Assembly: GCA_013693915.1 (NCBI GenBank)
Contig: CP059264.1
Coordinates: forward strand, 1,393,467-1,398,714
DNA length: 5,248 nt
Origin: Dechloromonas sp.
GTDB taxonomy: Bacteria; Pseudomonadota; Gammaproteobacteria; Burkholderiales; Rhodocyclaceae
Direction of reading: 5' to 3'
Shown here one piece after another: positions 1 to 5,248 of this stretch. Under the pieces are notes generated by a model. The model was not told the origin of the DNA and searched no databases. It was given only the letters and a program-made list of their open reading frames with translations. The position numbers and the translations under genes were made by a program. How positions within the stretch are numbered: position 1 is the first letter of the stretch; each line of letters opens with the position of its first letter.

Positions 1-141
1 TTTGTGGTGGCGGCCATCGCGCTGGGTTTCGCCCTGATTGCCTACAGCCCTGAATTCGCGTTGTTCGGATTCTTTGTCCTTTACGGTCTTTCCGGCTATG
101 TGCTGGCGGCAGTCGGCATGTTCAAGCGCCGGAGCCTTTGA
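1..141 (+). CDS. pssA: CDP-diacylglycerol--serine O-phosphatidyltransferase, C-terminal end (partial)
   Basis: Frame 1 is open from the window edge to TGA at 139-141 and gives 46 residues, mostly hydrophobic (about residues 2-14 and 18-40, the last transmembrane helices), ending in a short basic tail, FKRRSL. The enzyme is an inner-membrane CDP-alcohol phosphatidyltransferase that makes phosphatidylserine, the precursor of phosphatidylethanolamine. The catalytic motif (DGxxAR...GxxxD...D) would lie upstream and is not visible, so the call rests on the hydrophobic pattern, the FVLYGLSGYV segment and the position directly before leuA. In betaproteobacteria pssA commonly lies between psd/ilvC and leuA. 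The 15-base gap to leuA suggests co-transcription. Another multi-pass membrane protein cannot be excluded from so short a piece. Confidence 0.72.
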   Translation, partial: FVVAAIALGFALIAYSPEFALFGFFVLYGLSGYVLAAVGMFKRRSL

Positions 142-147
142 CGCTTC

Positions 148-151
148 GGAG
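148..151 (+). promoter_or_regulatory. Shine-Dalgarno site of leuA
   Basis: GGAG at 148-151 lies five bases before the ATG at 157. It supports this start and lies in the short pssA-leuA gap, where there is no room for a separate promoter with a normal leader. Confidence 0.7.
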
Positions 152-156
152 CAATA

Positions 157-1698
157 ATGAAACAGCATCTGGTAATTTTCGACACCACCCTGCGCGACGG
201 CGAACAAAGTCCCGGCGCCTCGATGACCCGGGAGGAAAAGATCCGCGTCGCCCGCCAGCTCGAGAAAATGCGGGTGGACGTCATCGAGGCGGGGTTCGCT
301 GCGGCGTCGCCCGGCGATTTCGACGCCATCCACGCGATTGCCCACACGATCAAGGAGTCGACTGTCTGTTCGCTGGCGCGCGCCAACGAAAACGACATCC
401 GCCGGGCGGGCGAGGCGATCAAGCCGGCAAAATCCGGGCGCGTCCATACGTTCATCGCCACTTCGCCGATCCACATGGAAAAGAAGCTGCGCATGAGCCC
501 GGATCAGGTTGTTGAGCAGGCGATCAGGGCGATTGGCTGGGCGCGCGAGTACACCGACGACGTCGAGTTTTCCGCCGAGGATGCCGGTCGCTCGGAACTC
601 GACTTTCTGTGCCGGATCTTCGAGCAAGTGATCAAGGCGGGTGCGACCACGATCAATGTTCCTGACACCGTGGGTTACAACATTCCGTACCAGTACGCGG
701 AAACCATACGCCAGCTGATCGAGCGCGTGCCCAATTCGGACCGGGTGATCTGGTCGGTGCATTGCCACAACGATCTCGGGCTGGCGGTGTCCAATTCTCT
801 CGCTGCGGTCCTGGCCGGCGCGCGCCAGGTCGAGTGCACGATCAACGGCCTCGGCGAACGAGCCGGCAATGCCTCGCTGGAAGAGGTGGTGATGGCGGTG
901 CGCACGCGCAGCGATGTCTTCCCGGTGGAGACGCGGATCGACACGACGCAGATCGTTCCGGCTTCGAAGCTAGTGTCGCAGATCACCGGCTACCCCGTGC
1001 AGCCCAACAAGGCGGTCGTCGGCGCCAATGCCTTCGCTCACGAAGCCGGCATTCATCAGGATGGCGTCCTCAAACATCGCGAGACTTACGAAATCATGCG
1101 CGCCGAGGACGTCGGCTGGGCCCAGAACAAGCTCGTTCTCGGCAAGCATTCGGGGCGCAACGCCTTCAAGGCCCGCCTGCAGCAAATCGGCATCGAACTG
1201 GAGAGCGACGAAGCGCTGAACGCCGCCTTCGCGCGTTTCAAGGAATTGGCAGACCGCAAGCACGAAATCTTCGACGAAGACCTCCATGCATTGGTTTCGG
1301 ACGAAGTGGTGACGCCGGAGCACGAGCATTACAAGCTGATCTATTCGCACGTGTGTTCCGAGACCGGCGAGATGCCGCATGCCAGAGTGATCCTGAGTGT
1401 GGGCGGCGTCGAGCGCAAGGGTGAGGCCAGTGGTGGCGGACCGGTCGACGCCACGTTCAAGGCGATCGAGCGCATCGCCAAGAGCGGCGCCGAACTTCTC
1501 CTCTATTCGGTCAATGCCATTACCACTGGCACGGATGCCCAAGGTGAAGTGACGACCCGTCTAGCCAAGGCTGGCCGGATCGTCAATGGCAACGGCGCCG
1601 ATACCGACATCGTCATCGCCTCGGCGCGTTCGTACCTGAATGCGCTGAACAAGCTGCACTCGAGTCTTGACCGGGTGCGCGCCCAGGGCGATGTCTGA
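157..1698 (+). CDS. leuA: 2-isopropylmalate synthase
   Basis: This cytoplasmic enzyme condenses acetyl-CoA with 2-oxoisovalerate to give 2-isopropylmalate, the committed step of leucine synthesis. The 513 residues match the usual length of the bacterial long form. The N-terminal TIM barrel opens with [12 protein letters not shown] (residues 9-20; D14 is a metal ligand). HCHNDLG at 202-208 supplies the two metal-binding histidines H202 and H204, and GNASLEE at 237-243 completes the metal site. [15 protein letters not shown] (289-303) and LGKHSGR (328-334) are further signatures. The C-terminal part from about residue 390 is the LeuA allosteric domain, with [16 protein letters not shown] (422-437) at the leucine-binding region, so feedback inhibition by leucine is expected. 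The ATG follows a good ribosome binding site and is 15 bases behind pssA, consistent with an operon. The gene is intact, with no odd residues seen. Homocitrate and citramalate synthases are relatives, but length and motifs favour LeuA. Confidence 0.97.
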   Translation: MKQHLVIFDTTLRDGEQSPGASMTREEKIRVARQLEKMRVDVIEAGFAAASPGDFDAIHAIAHTIKESTVCSLARANENDIRRAGEAIKPAKSGRVHTFIATSPIHMEKKLRMSPDQVVEQAIRAIGWAREYTDDVEFSAEDAGRSELDFLCRIFEQVIKAGATTINVPDTVGYNIPYQYAETIRQLIERVPNSDRVIWSVHCHNDLGLAVSNSLAAVLAGARQVECTINGLGERAGNASLEEVVMAVRTRSDVFPVETRIDTTQIVPASKLVSQITGYPVQPNKAVVGANAFAHEAGIHQDGVLKHRETYEIMRAEDVGWAQNKLVLGKHSGRNAFKARLQQIGIELESDEALNAAFARFKELADRKHEIFDEDLHALVSDEVVTPEHEHYKLIYSHVCSETGEMPHARVILSVGGVERKGEASGGGPVDATFKAIERIAKSGAELLLYSVNAITTGTDAQGEVTTRLAKAGRIVNGNGADTDIVIASARSYLNALNKLHSSLDRVRAQGDV

Positions 1699-1730
1699 TC
1701 CGTCCTGCCTCTCCGCGAGCCGGCTGTGGG

Positions 1731-2099
1731 TCAGCTCGACTGAACGGCCTTTTCTTCCGCGGTAGGCCGCGTTGCGCGGATGTAGAGAATAGTCGCGACG
1801 AAGACGATTGCGGCCAGCGCCGTTTCGGCGATCGCCAGTTTCTGTGAAAGCCCGCTATCGCTGGTGGCGCGAGTCAATCCTTCGAGCAGGTAGAACTGGA
1901 TGAACAGCGACGTCCATTTGTAAGTGTAGCGCTTGCCGCGCAGGATGCCGAACAGCGGCGCCAGCAGGAGCACCGCCTTGAGCGTCATCCAAGACCCGCC
2001 CGGCTTGAGCGGCGCCCACCAGAGTTCCCAGCCGAGGCAGAGAAAGATGAGGGCGATCAGGCTGGTGCTGGCAATGAACTGATACCGTCCGGCTGTCAC
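1731..2099 (-). CDS. DUF2069 family small inner-membrane protein
   Basis: The 122-residue protein starts at GTG (2099-2097), which overlaps the wrbA stop TGA (2098-2096) as GTGA. A longer open frame continues upstream to 2489, but that stretch is a shadow of wrbA and lacks membrane character. Hydrophobic segments lie at about residues 9-28, 37-53, 62-76 and 88-107, predicting four membrane spans. The conserved core is LRGKRYTYKW (53-62) followed by FYLLEGLTRA (69-78), which I recognise as the DUF2069 signature of proteobacterial membrane proteins. No function is established for the family. Its start/stop overlap with wrbA implies translational coupling and a shared transcript. It converges with leuA across 32 bases. 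I see no strong Shine-Dalgarno before the GTG, which fits coupling. The family call is fairly sure; the role is unknown. Confidence 0.85.
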   Translation of the reverse strand: MTAGRYQFIASTSLIALIFLCLGWELWWAPLKPGGSWMTLKAVLLLAPLFGILRGKRYTYKWTSLFIQFYLLEGLTRATSDSGLSQKLAIAETALAAIVFVATILYIRATRPTAEEKAVQSS

Positions 2100-2692
2100 G
2101 GTCGACCCAGTTTCAGGGCAACATTTGCCAGCCTCCTGCCCTGGGCGAAGGCGAGCCGGCTTTCGGCGTCGGACAGCAGCGGGTTGCCGCCGGTGCCGGC
2201 GACATGGCTGGCGCCATAGGGTGTCCCGCCCTGCTGGGTGTGACCGATATCCGCCTCGGTAAACGGCAGGCCCATGACCAGCAACCCGTGGTGGAGGAGC
2301 GGCAGCATCATCGACAGCAGCGTCGCTTCGTTGCCGCCGTGCTGGCTGCTGCTCGACGTAAACACGCAGGCCGGCTTGCCGACCAGTGTGCCGTTCTGCC
2401 AGGCGGCGATGGTGCCATCCCAGAAATACTTCATCGGCGCCGCCATGTTGCCGAAGCGGACCGGGCTGCCAAGCGCCAGGCCGACGCACTCTTCAAGATC
2501 GGCCGCCTCGACGTAGGGCGCGCCGGAGTCCGGAACCGCTGCTTCTGCCACTTCGCAGACGGTTGAAACCCGGGGTACCGTGCGCAGCCGTGCCTGAACA
2601 CCGGGAACCGATTCGATCCCGCGCGCGATCCGCTCGGCGAGGGCGCGCACCGAGCCGCGGTGGCTGTAGTAGAGAACGAGGATGTCCTGCAT
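2096..2692 (-). CDS. wrbA: WrbA-type NAD(P)H:quinone oxidoreductase (flavodoxin-like)
   Basis: The 198-residue cytoplasmic flavoprotein is the usual WrbA length. These enzymes use FMN to carry out two-electron reduction of quinones by NAD(P)H, avoiding semiquinone formation under oxidative stress. The N-terminus MQDILVLYYSHRGSVRALA (1-19) is the first beta strand plus the FMN phosphate loop (S10-S14). GSPVRFGNMAAPMKYFWD (75-92) is the second FMN loop with its aromatic residues. SSSSQHGGNEATLLS (113-127) and GGTPYGASHVAG (155-166) are strongly WrbA-like. The ATG at 2692 puts the first strand at the very N-terminus, as expected. The gene is first in a two-gene unit with the DUF2069 gene and lies 21 bases from the divergent yihY. 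No clear Shine-Dalgarno precedes the start. A generic flavodoxin/NADPH-dependent reductase is the only real alternative, and the last two motifs argue against it. Confidence 0.93.
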   Translation of the reverse strand: MQDILVLYYSHRGSVRALAERIARGIESVPGVQARLRTVPRVSTVCEVAEAAVPDSGAPYVEAADLEECVGLALGSPVRFGNMAAPMKYFWDGTIAAWQNGTLVGKPACVFTSSSSQHGGNEATLLSMMLPLLHHGLLVMGLPFTEADIGHTQQGGTPYGASHVAGTGGNPLLSDAESRLAFAQGRRLANVALKLGRP

Positions 2693-2713
2693 GGTCGGCT
2701 ATTATACGGCCCC
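2693..2713. promoter_or_regulatory. 21-base divergent wrbA / yihY intergenic region with a -10-like box
   Basis: The only AT-rich stretch between the two divergent starts is CTATTATAC at 2699-2707. On the minus strand it contains a perfect TATAAT (2706 to 2701), pointing towards wrbA; on the plus strand it reads TATTAT (2700-2705), pointing towards yihY. Transcription from either box would begin only about two bases before the respective start codon. I see no good -35 hexamer at 16-18 bases for either direction, because the sequence there lies inside the two genes. A shared or leaderless-type promoter is an inference; the box may be chance. Confidence 0.4.
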
Positions 2714-3555
2714 ATGCAGACCCACTCCCGATATCGACGGTCGCCGCCCAGGGCTGGTGTTCCGCCAACGATCTTCCGCCGCTTCCGCACCGAGAACATG
2801 ATGCAGACCAGTTCCGCCCTCGCGTTCTGACGCTGATGGCGCTGGTGCCGCTCGTGACGCTCATATTGTCGGTTGCTGATGCCGTTCCGTATCTGAATCT
2901 GTTGTTGACCCGACTCGAAGTCCTGATTCAGGGCTCATTGCTGCCGAGCGGGGCGGCTGGCACGATTTCCGGCAACATCTCCCGTTTTTCGCACCGTGCC
3001 CAGCAGTTGACCGTGGCCGGGATTGCCTTCCTTAGCATCACCGCATTCATCCTGATGTTCACCATTGAACGCGCGTTCAATCACGTCTGGCAGGTCAAGC
3101 CGCGGCCCTTCCTGGCCCGTCTCAGGCTCTATCTGCTGGCGATAGTGGTGTGGCCATTCGTTCTCGCTGCGGTGGCCGCCGCCATCTCGTTTGCGGTCAC
3201 CACTTCGCTCGGCTTCATCGAGGAGGTGGAGTGGGTGCGCCGCGCCTCTCTCAAGGCGATCTCGGTGACTGTCCTTGGAATGTTCTTTTCTTTCCTGTAC
3301 CACGCGGTGCCGAACGCCCCGGTGCCGTGGCGCGGCGCCATGCTCGGCGGTTTTTTCGCCTCGCTGGCTTTCGCGGTCATGCAGAAGCTGTTTGAATGGT
3401 ACCTGGCCAGTTCGGCAACTCTCAAGAGCGTCTACGGCGCCTTCGCCGCGTTCCCGGTTTTCCTGGCCTGGCTGCACCTGAGCTGGGCAGTCGTTCTGTT
3501 CGGCGGATTGATCGCTGCTACGACTGCCCGCCCGACCCGTCCGGCTCGACGCTGA
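2714..3555 (+). pseudogene. yihY: YihY/RNase BN-family inner-membrane protein, frameshifted near codon 39
   Basis: The ATG at 2714 opens a 38-codon frame containing TIFRRFRTENMMQTSSALAF and ending in TGA at 2828-2830. The typical family N-terminus is RRFxxDxxxQTAGSLAFTTLLALVPL, so the expected continuation, TLMALVPLVTLILSV, appears at once but in the -1 frame, from 2830 to the stop at 3553-3555. One extra base at about 2827 (TTCTGACG becoming TTCCTGACG) would give an intact 280-residue protein, near the roughly 290 of E. coli YihY. Six membrane spans follow, at about residues 36-58, 96-119, 137-160, 176-197, 205-227 and 238-262, and VYGAFAAFPVFLAWLHLSW near 236-254 is a family signature. The family was once called RNase BN, but that assignment was withdrawn; its function is unknown. 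As written, only the fragment from ATG 2836 to the stop could be made as one open frame. No slippery heptamer is visible, so a real mutation or a sequencing error is more likely than programmed frameshifting. Its 3' end overlaps the convergent gene by 38 bases. Confidence 0.82.
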
Positions 3556-5044
3556 AGACTTCGATGCTCGAGGTCTGCTCGGTCAGGGCCGTCGGGCGGA
3601 CTTCGTGAATCTCGACGTTTTCCCGCTCGACCAGGACGATCAGCCGGGTATCCTGTTCTCCCAGTTGCCCGGTCGGGGCCACAAGGGCTTGCCCGGAACG
3701 CAATGGCGGCATCTCCGGGAGGATGAGCGCCGAGAGCTTGCCAGCCTCGAGTTCGACGGGCCTGATGATCTGTGCGGCGATGGCGCCGGCGGCGAGTTGC
3801 TGCATTCCCAGTTCGATGTGCTCGGGGTTCTCCGAGATCGCCCAGCGTACGATGCCGACATGCCAGTTCTGAGCCGGCTCGCCGACGTGTTCGCCCATGG
3901 GCCGAACGGCAACAATGTCGCCAACCCGCAAATGCGATGTTTCGCCCGACATGTGCATCAGCGAATAGCCGTCGGGACTTTCGTTGGTTACCATCCATTC
4001 GCTGAGCGGTCCTTCCGTTTCAGGGTGGCGCATCAGTTGCCAGAGCTGTTCCAGCCCGGCGCAGAGGTTCACCCTGTATGACTGGCGGCGACGCTGGAAC
4101 TTGCGCGTTGCCGGTTTGCCCCAGAGCAGGCTGAGACGGCGCAATACGCCACGGCCAGCCGGCTTGTCCGCGAAGTCCGGAAGCCCCAGGCTGGAAGCCG
4201 GCGCGCCTTTGGCCAGAGCGGCGAGATGCTGCCGCGTATCGCGCGCGACGATATCGCACGCGAAATAGAGGGCAAAAGTGTCCGCGGGCGGTGCTCGTCG
4301 TGCCAGGGCCTGCGCCGGATAGTCGCTGTCCAGTGCGATCCAGAAGACGCCGGTACGATCCTGCGGCGGATTTTCGAGGATGTCGACGGGTCGCGCGCAC
4401 GACGCGATGTAAGCGGTTATGAACTCGAGTTCGCTGGAGCAGAACGATGCCGGCTGGGCAATTGCGGCCAGCAGGACACGGAGATAGGACTGCTGGATCG
4501 TCGGCTGGCCATCCGGACCGGGCGTCTCCGCGAGGCCAAGACGGCGCGAACTGCGGTAGGCCGCATGCAATTGTTGCCAGATCCCGGCCGCGTTGGGCGA
4601 AGCAACCAGGTGACTGATGCGGATGTGCCAGGCAATGCACGTCATGATCCGGCCCAGGGTTTCCTGTGGCGGACGGACTGGCGTAGCGGTCTGCGGGTCG
4701 AACAACCCGGAGAGCGTGCCGGAATACTCCTGGATCAGTACGCCCAGAAATTCCTGGATGACGCCGACGCGATGCCGGATCTTGCGCGAAACAGGCAGGG
4801 TGACGTCGAGCAGTAATGGCAACTGGGCGAGGACAATTCTCTCGGCCTGCTCGAACAGCAGGTCGAGAAGCCGTATGCGCTGTCCGGCGGGAATTGCCGC
4901 GTCGCGCAACATCGATACCTGCCTGAGCAATTGGTCGGCATCGCCGCAACCAGTCCTGCCGCTCGCCGTGGCGAGCCATTCGATAATGGCCCTGTACTTG
5001 CTATCGGCAGAACCCGGGGAAGGTTTAATGGCCTCTTGCGACAT
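3518..5044 (-). CDS. PilZ-type domain protein, putative c-di-GMP effector with unknown N-terminal region
   Basis: I do not recognise this 508-residue protein by name. Residues 1-300 look mainly helical, with no signal peptide or membrane span, and match no family I know. At 319-324 the basic cluster RRQSYR contains RxxxR (R320, R324). Thirty residues on, NESPDG (354-359) fits [D/N]xSxxG. Order and spacing are those of a PilZ c-di-GMP-binding barrel. LRVGDIVAVR (372-381), WHVGIVRWAI (394-403) and HIELGMQQL (409-417) then look like PilZ barrel strands. A tail of about 80 residues (430-508) looks beta-rich. A soluble cytoplasmic protein responding to c-di-GMP is inferred; output and partner are unknown. 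The ATG at 5044 is the first usable start: the frame continues upstream without another ATG, GTG or TTG nearby, and no Shine-Dalgarno is seen. The gene is monocistronic here, divergent from rpsP, and overlaps the yihY 3' end. The reading frame is secure, the PilZ call likely, the function open. Confidence 0.8.
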   Translation of the reverse strand: MSQEAIKPSPGSADSKYRAIIEWLATASGRTGCGDADQLLRQVSMLRDAAIPAGQRIRLLDLLFEQAERIVLAQLPLLLDVTLPVSRKIRHRVGVIQEFLGVLIQEYSGTLSGLFDPQTATPVRPPQETLGRIMTCIAWHIRISHLVASPNAAGIWQQLHAAYRSSRRLGLAETPGPDGQPTIQQSYLRVLLAAIAQPASFCSSELEFITAYIASCARPVDILENPPQDRTGVFWIALDSDYPAQALARRAPPADTFALYFACDIVARDTRQHLAALAKGAPASSLGLPDFADKPAGRGVLRRLSLLWGKPATRKFQRRRQSYRVNLCAGLEQLWQLMRHPETEGPLSEWMVTNESPDGYSLMHMSGETSHLRVGDIVAVRPMGEHVGEPAQNWHVGIVRWAISENPEHIELGMQQLAAGAIAAQIIRPVELEAGKLSALILPEMPPLRSGQALVAPTGQLGEQDTRLIVLVERENVEIHEVRPTALTEQTSSIEVFSVEPDGSGGQS

Positions 5045-5053
5045 TCTGAATGT
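5041..5053. repeat. Short inverted repeat over the start codon of the PilZ-type gene
   Basis: ACATTC-T-GAATGT has perfect six-base arms around a single central base and covers the minus-strand ATG at 5044-5042. It could be an operator, or a small RNA structure hiding the start codon, but a one-base loop is too tight for a complete hairpin and arms this short can arise by chance. No bound protein can be named. Confidence 0.35.
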
Positions 5054-5123
5054 TGAGAACAGCCAACCATGACGGCTTTTTCGGCGTCGAAATGACCGCC
5101 GTCCTTTCTTCCTCGCGGTTGTT

Positions 5124-5144
5124 TGGATCTGCCTTCATGGATCT
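5124..5144. repeat. Direct repeat TGGATCT, 14-base period, just upstream of the rpsP promoter
   Basis: TGGATCT occurs at 5124-5130 and again at 5138-5144, start to start 14 bases, with the second copy ending where the rpsP -35 begins. This placement would suit a regulator binding site, but with only two seven-base copies the evidence is weak and no regulator is suggested by the sequence. Confidence 0.4.
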
Positions 5145-5171
5145 TGTATTTCGTTGATCAGGCGATATAAT
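5144..5171 (+). promoter_or_regulatory. Sigma70-type promoter for rpsP
   Basis: A perfect -10 box TATAAT lies at 5166-5171. Sixteen bases upstream is a partial -35, TTGTAT (5144-5149), which keeps the important TTG. Transcription would start near 5178, leaving a leader of about 27 bases before the rpsP ATG. The match is direct; activity is inferred. Confidence 0.68.
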
Positions 5172-5204
5172 ATTCGGTCTTTTTAGAGCAACGAAAGAAT
5201 TTCC

Positions 5205-5248
5205 ATGGTTTTCATCCGCCTTGCCCGCAGTGGCGCCAAAAAGCGTCC
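5205..5248 (+). CDS. rpsP: 30S ribosomal protein S16, N-terminal end (partial)
   Basis: The ATG at 5205 begins MVFIRLARSGAKKR and the frame runs off the window edge within the next codon. The match to the S16 N-terminus (MVxIRLARxGAKKRPFY) is essentially diagnostic. S16 is a small-subunit protein needed for 30S assembly. In proteobacteria rpsP normally leads rpsP-rimM-trmD-rplS, which would lie to the right of this window. The gene has its own promoter with a TATAAT box. The ribosome binding site is weak: GAAAG at 5193-5197, seven bases before the ATG. Only 14 full codons are present. Confidence 0.92.
   Translation, partial: MVFIRLARSGAKKR

Larger units (their letters stand above)
5045..5204. 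other. Divergent intergenic region between the PilZ-type gene and rpsP
   Basis: These 160 bases hold no convincing gene on either strand. The half next to the PilZ-type gene is GC-rich, with the six-base inverted repeat GACGGC (5071-5076)/GCCGTC (5098-5103). The half next to rpsP is more AT-rich and contains the rpsP promoter and a direct repeat. I could not find a good minus-strand promoter for the PilZ-type gene. The AT-rich block 5165-5174 reads TATTAT on the minus strand but has no -35 partner. Confidence 0.7.

Noticed and set aside
970..1542. Antisense open frame of 190 codons within leuA
   Set aside because: leuA is unmistakable over this stretch; the antisense frame follows from its codon bias and resembles no protein I know.
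1716..1738. Possible bidirectional terminator between leuA and the DUF2069 gene (CGAGC 1716-1720 / GCTCG 1734-1738)
   Set aside because: Five base pairs around a 13-base loop with no T-run on either strand; too weak to call.
2386..2830. Long N-terminal extension of the yihY frame running back to 2386
   Set aside because: The extension is antisense to wrbA, has no membrane or family character, and the true family N-terminus is found in the other frame from 2714.
2820..2840. Programmed -1 frameshifting in yihY
   Set aside because: A -1 slip would restore the frame, but there is no X-XXY-YYZ slippery heptamer at the junction and the family is not known for recoding.
4020..4979. Long minus-strand open frame (319 codons) inside the PilZ-type gene
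   Set aside because: It lies in another frame of a well-supported gene, is rich in Arg/Ala/Pro/Gly as expected for a GC-rich shadow frame, and shows no domain motif.
5061..5081. AGCC/GGCT hairpin followed by TTTT, terminator-like on the plus strand
   Set aside because: The stem has only four pairs and there is no plus-strand gene upstream for it to terminate.
5071..5103. Inverted repeat GACGGC / GCCGTC with a 21-base loop
   Set aside because: Short GC-rich arms with a long loop are expected by chance here, and it lies outside the predicted rpsP transcript.

Overview
The window looks like chromosomal DNA of a GC-rich betaproteobacterium, probably Rhodocyclales (Dechloromonas/Accumulibacter/Azoarcus type). 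That rests on recalled family resemblance and gene order, not on a search: pssA followed by leuA, a DUF2069-wrbA pair divergent from yihY, and rpsP. There are no RNA genes, CRISPR arrays, insertion sequences or phage genes. Apart from one unnamed gene this is housekeeping sequence.

Layout: (1) 1-1698, plus strand: the last 46 codons of pssA (phosphatidylserine synthase) and, 15 bases later, a complete leuA (2-isopropylmalate synthase), the tail of a branched-chain amino acid/phospholipid operon. (2) 1731-2692, minus strand: a two-gene unit, wrbA (flavodoxin-like quinone reductase) then a small DUF2069 membrane protein whose GTG start overlaps the wrbA stop. (3) 2714-3555, plus strand: a YihY-family inner-membrane protein divergent from wrbA across only 21 bases. 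Its first 38 codons and the rest of the gene lie in different frames, so it carries an apparent one-base deletion near 2827. (4) 3518-5044, minus strand: a 508-residue protein whose C-terminal part contains RxxxR and NxSxxG, the two c-di-GMP-contacting motifs of PilZ domains, behind a long helical N-terminal region I do not recognise. Its 3' end overlaps the yihY 3' end by 38 bases. (5) 5045-5204: a divergent intergenic region with a good sigma70-type promoter for rpsP, a short direct repeat and a small palindrome. (6) 5205-5248: the first codons of rpsP (ribosomal protein S16), which normally heads rpsP-rimM-trmD-rplS.

The genes form four transcriptional units rather than one pathway: amino acid and phospholipid synthesis, a redox/membrane pair, a membrane protein that may be broken, and a likely c-di-GMP effector beside a ribosomal operon. 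The two points most worth checking are the PilZ-type protein and the yihY frameshift. I see no convincing new multi-gene system.
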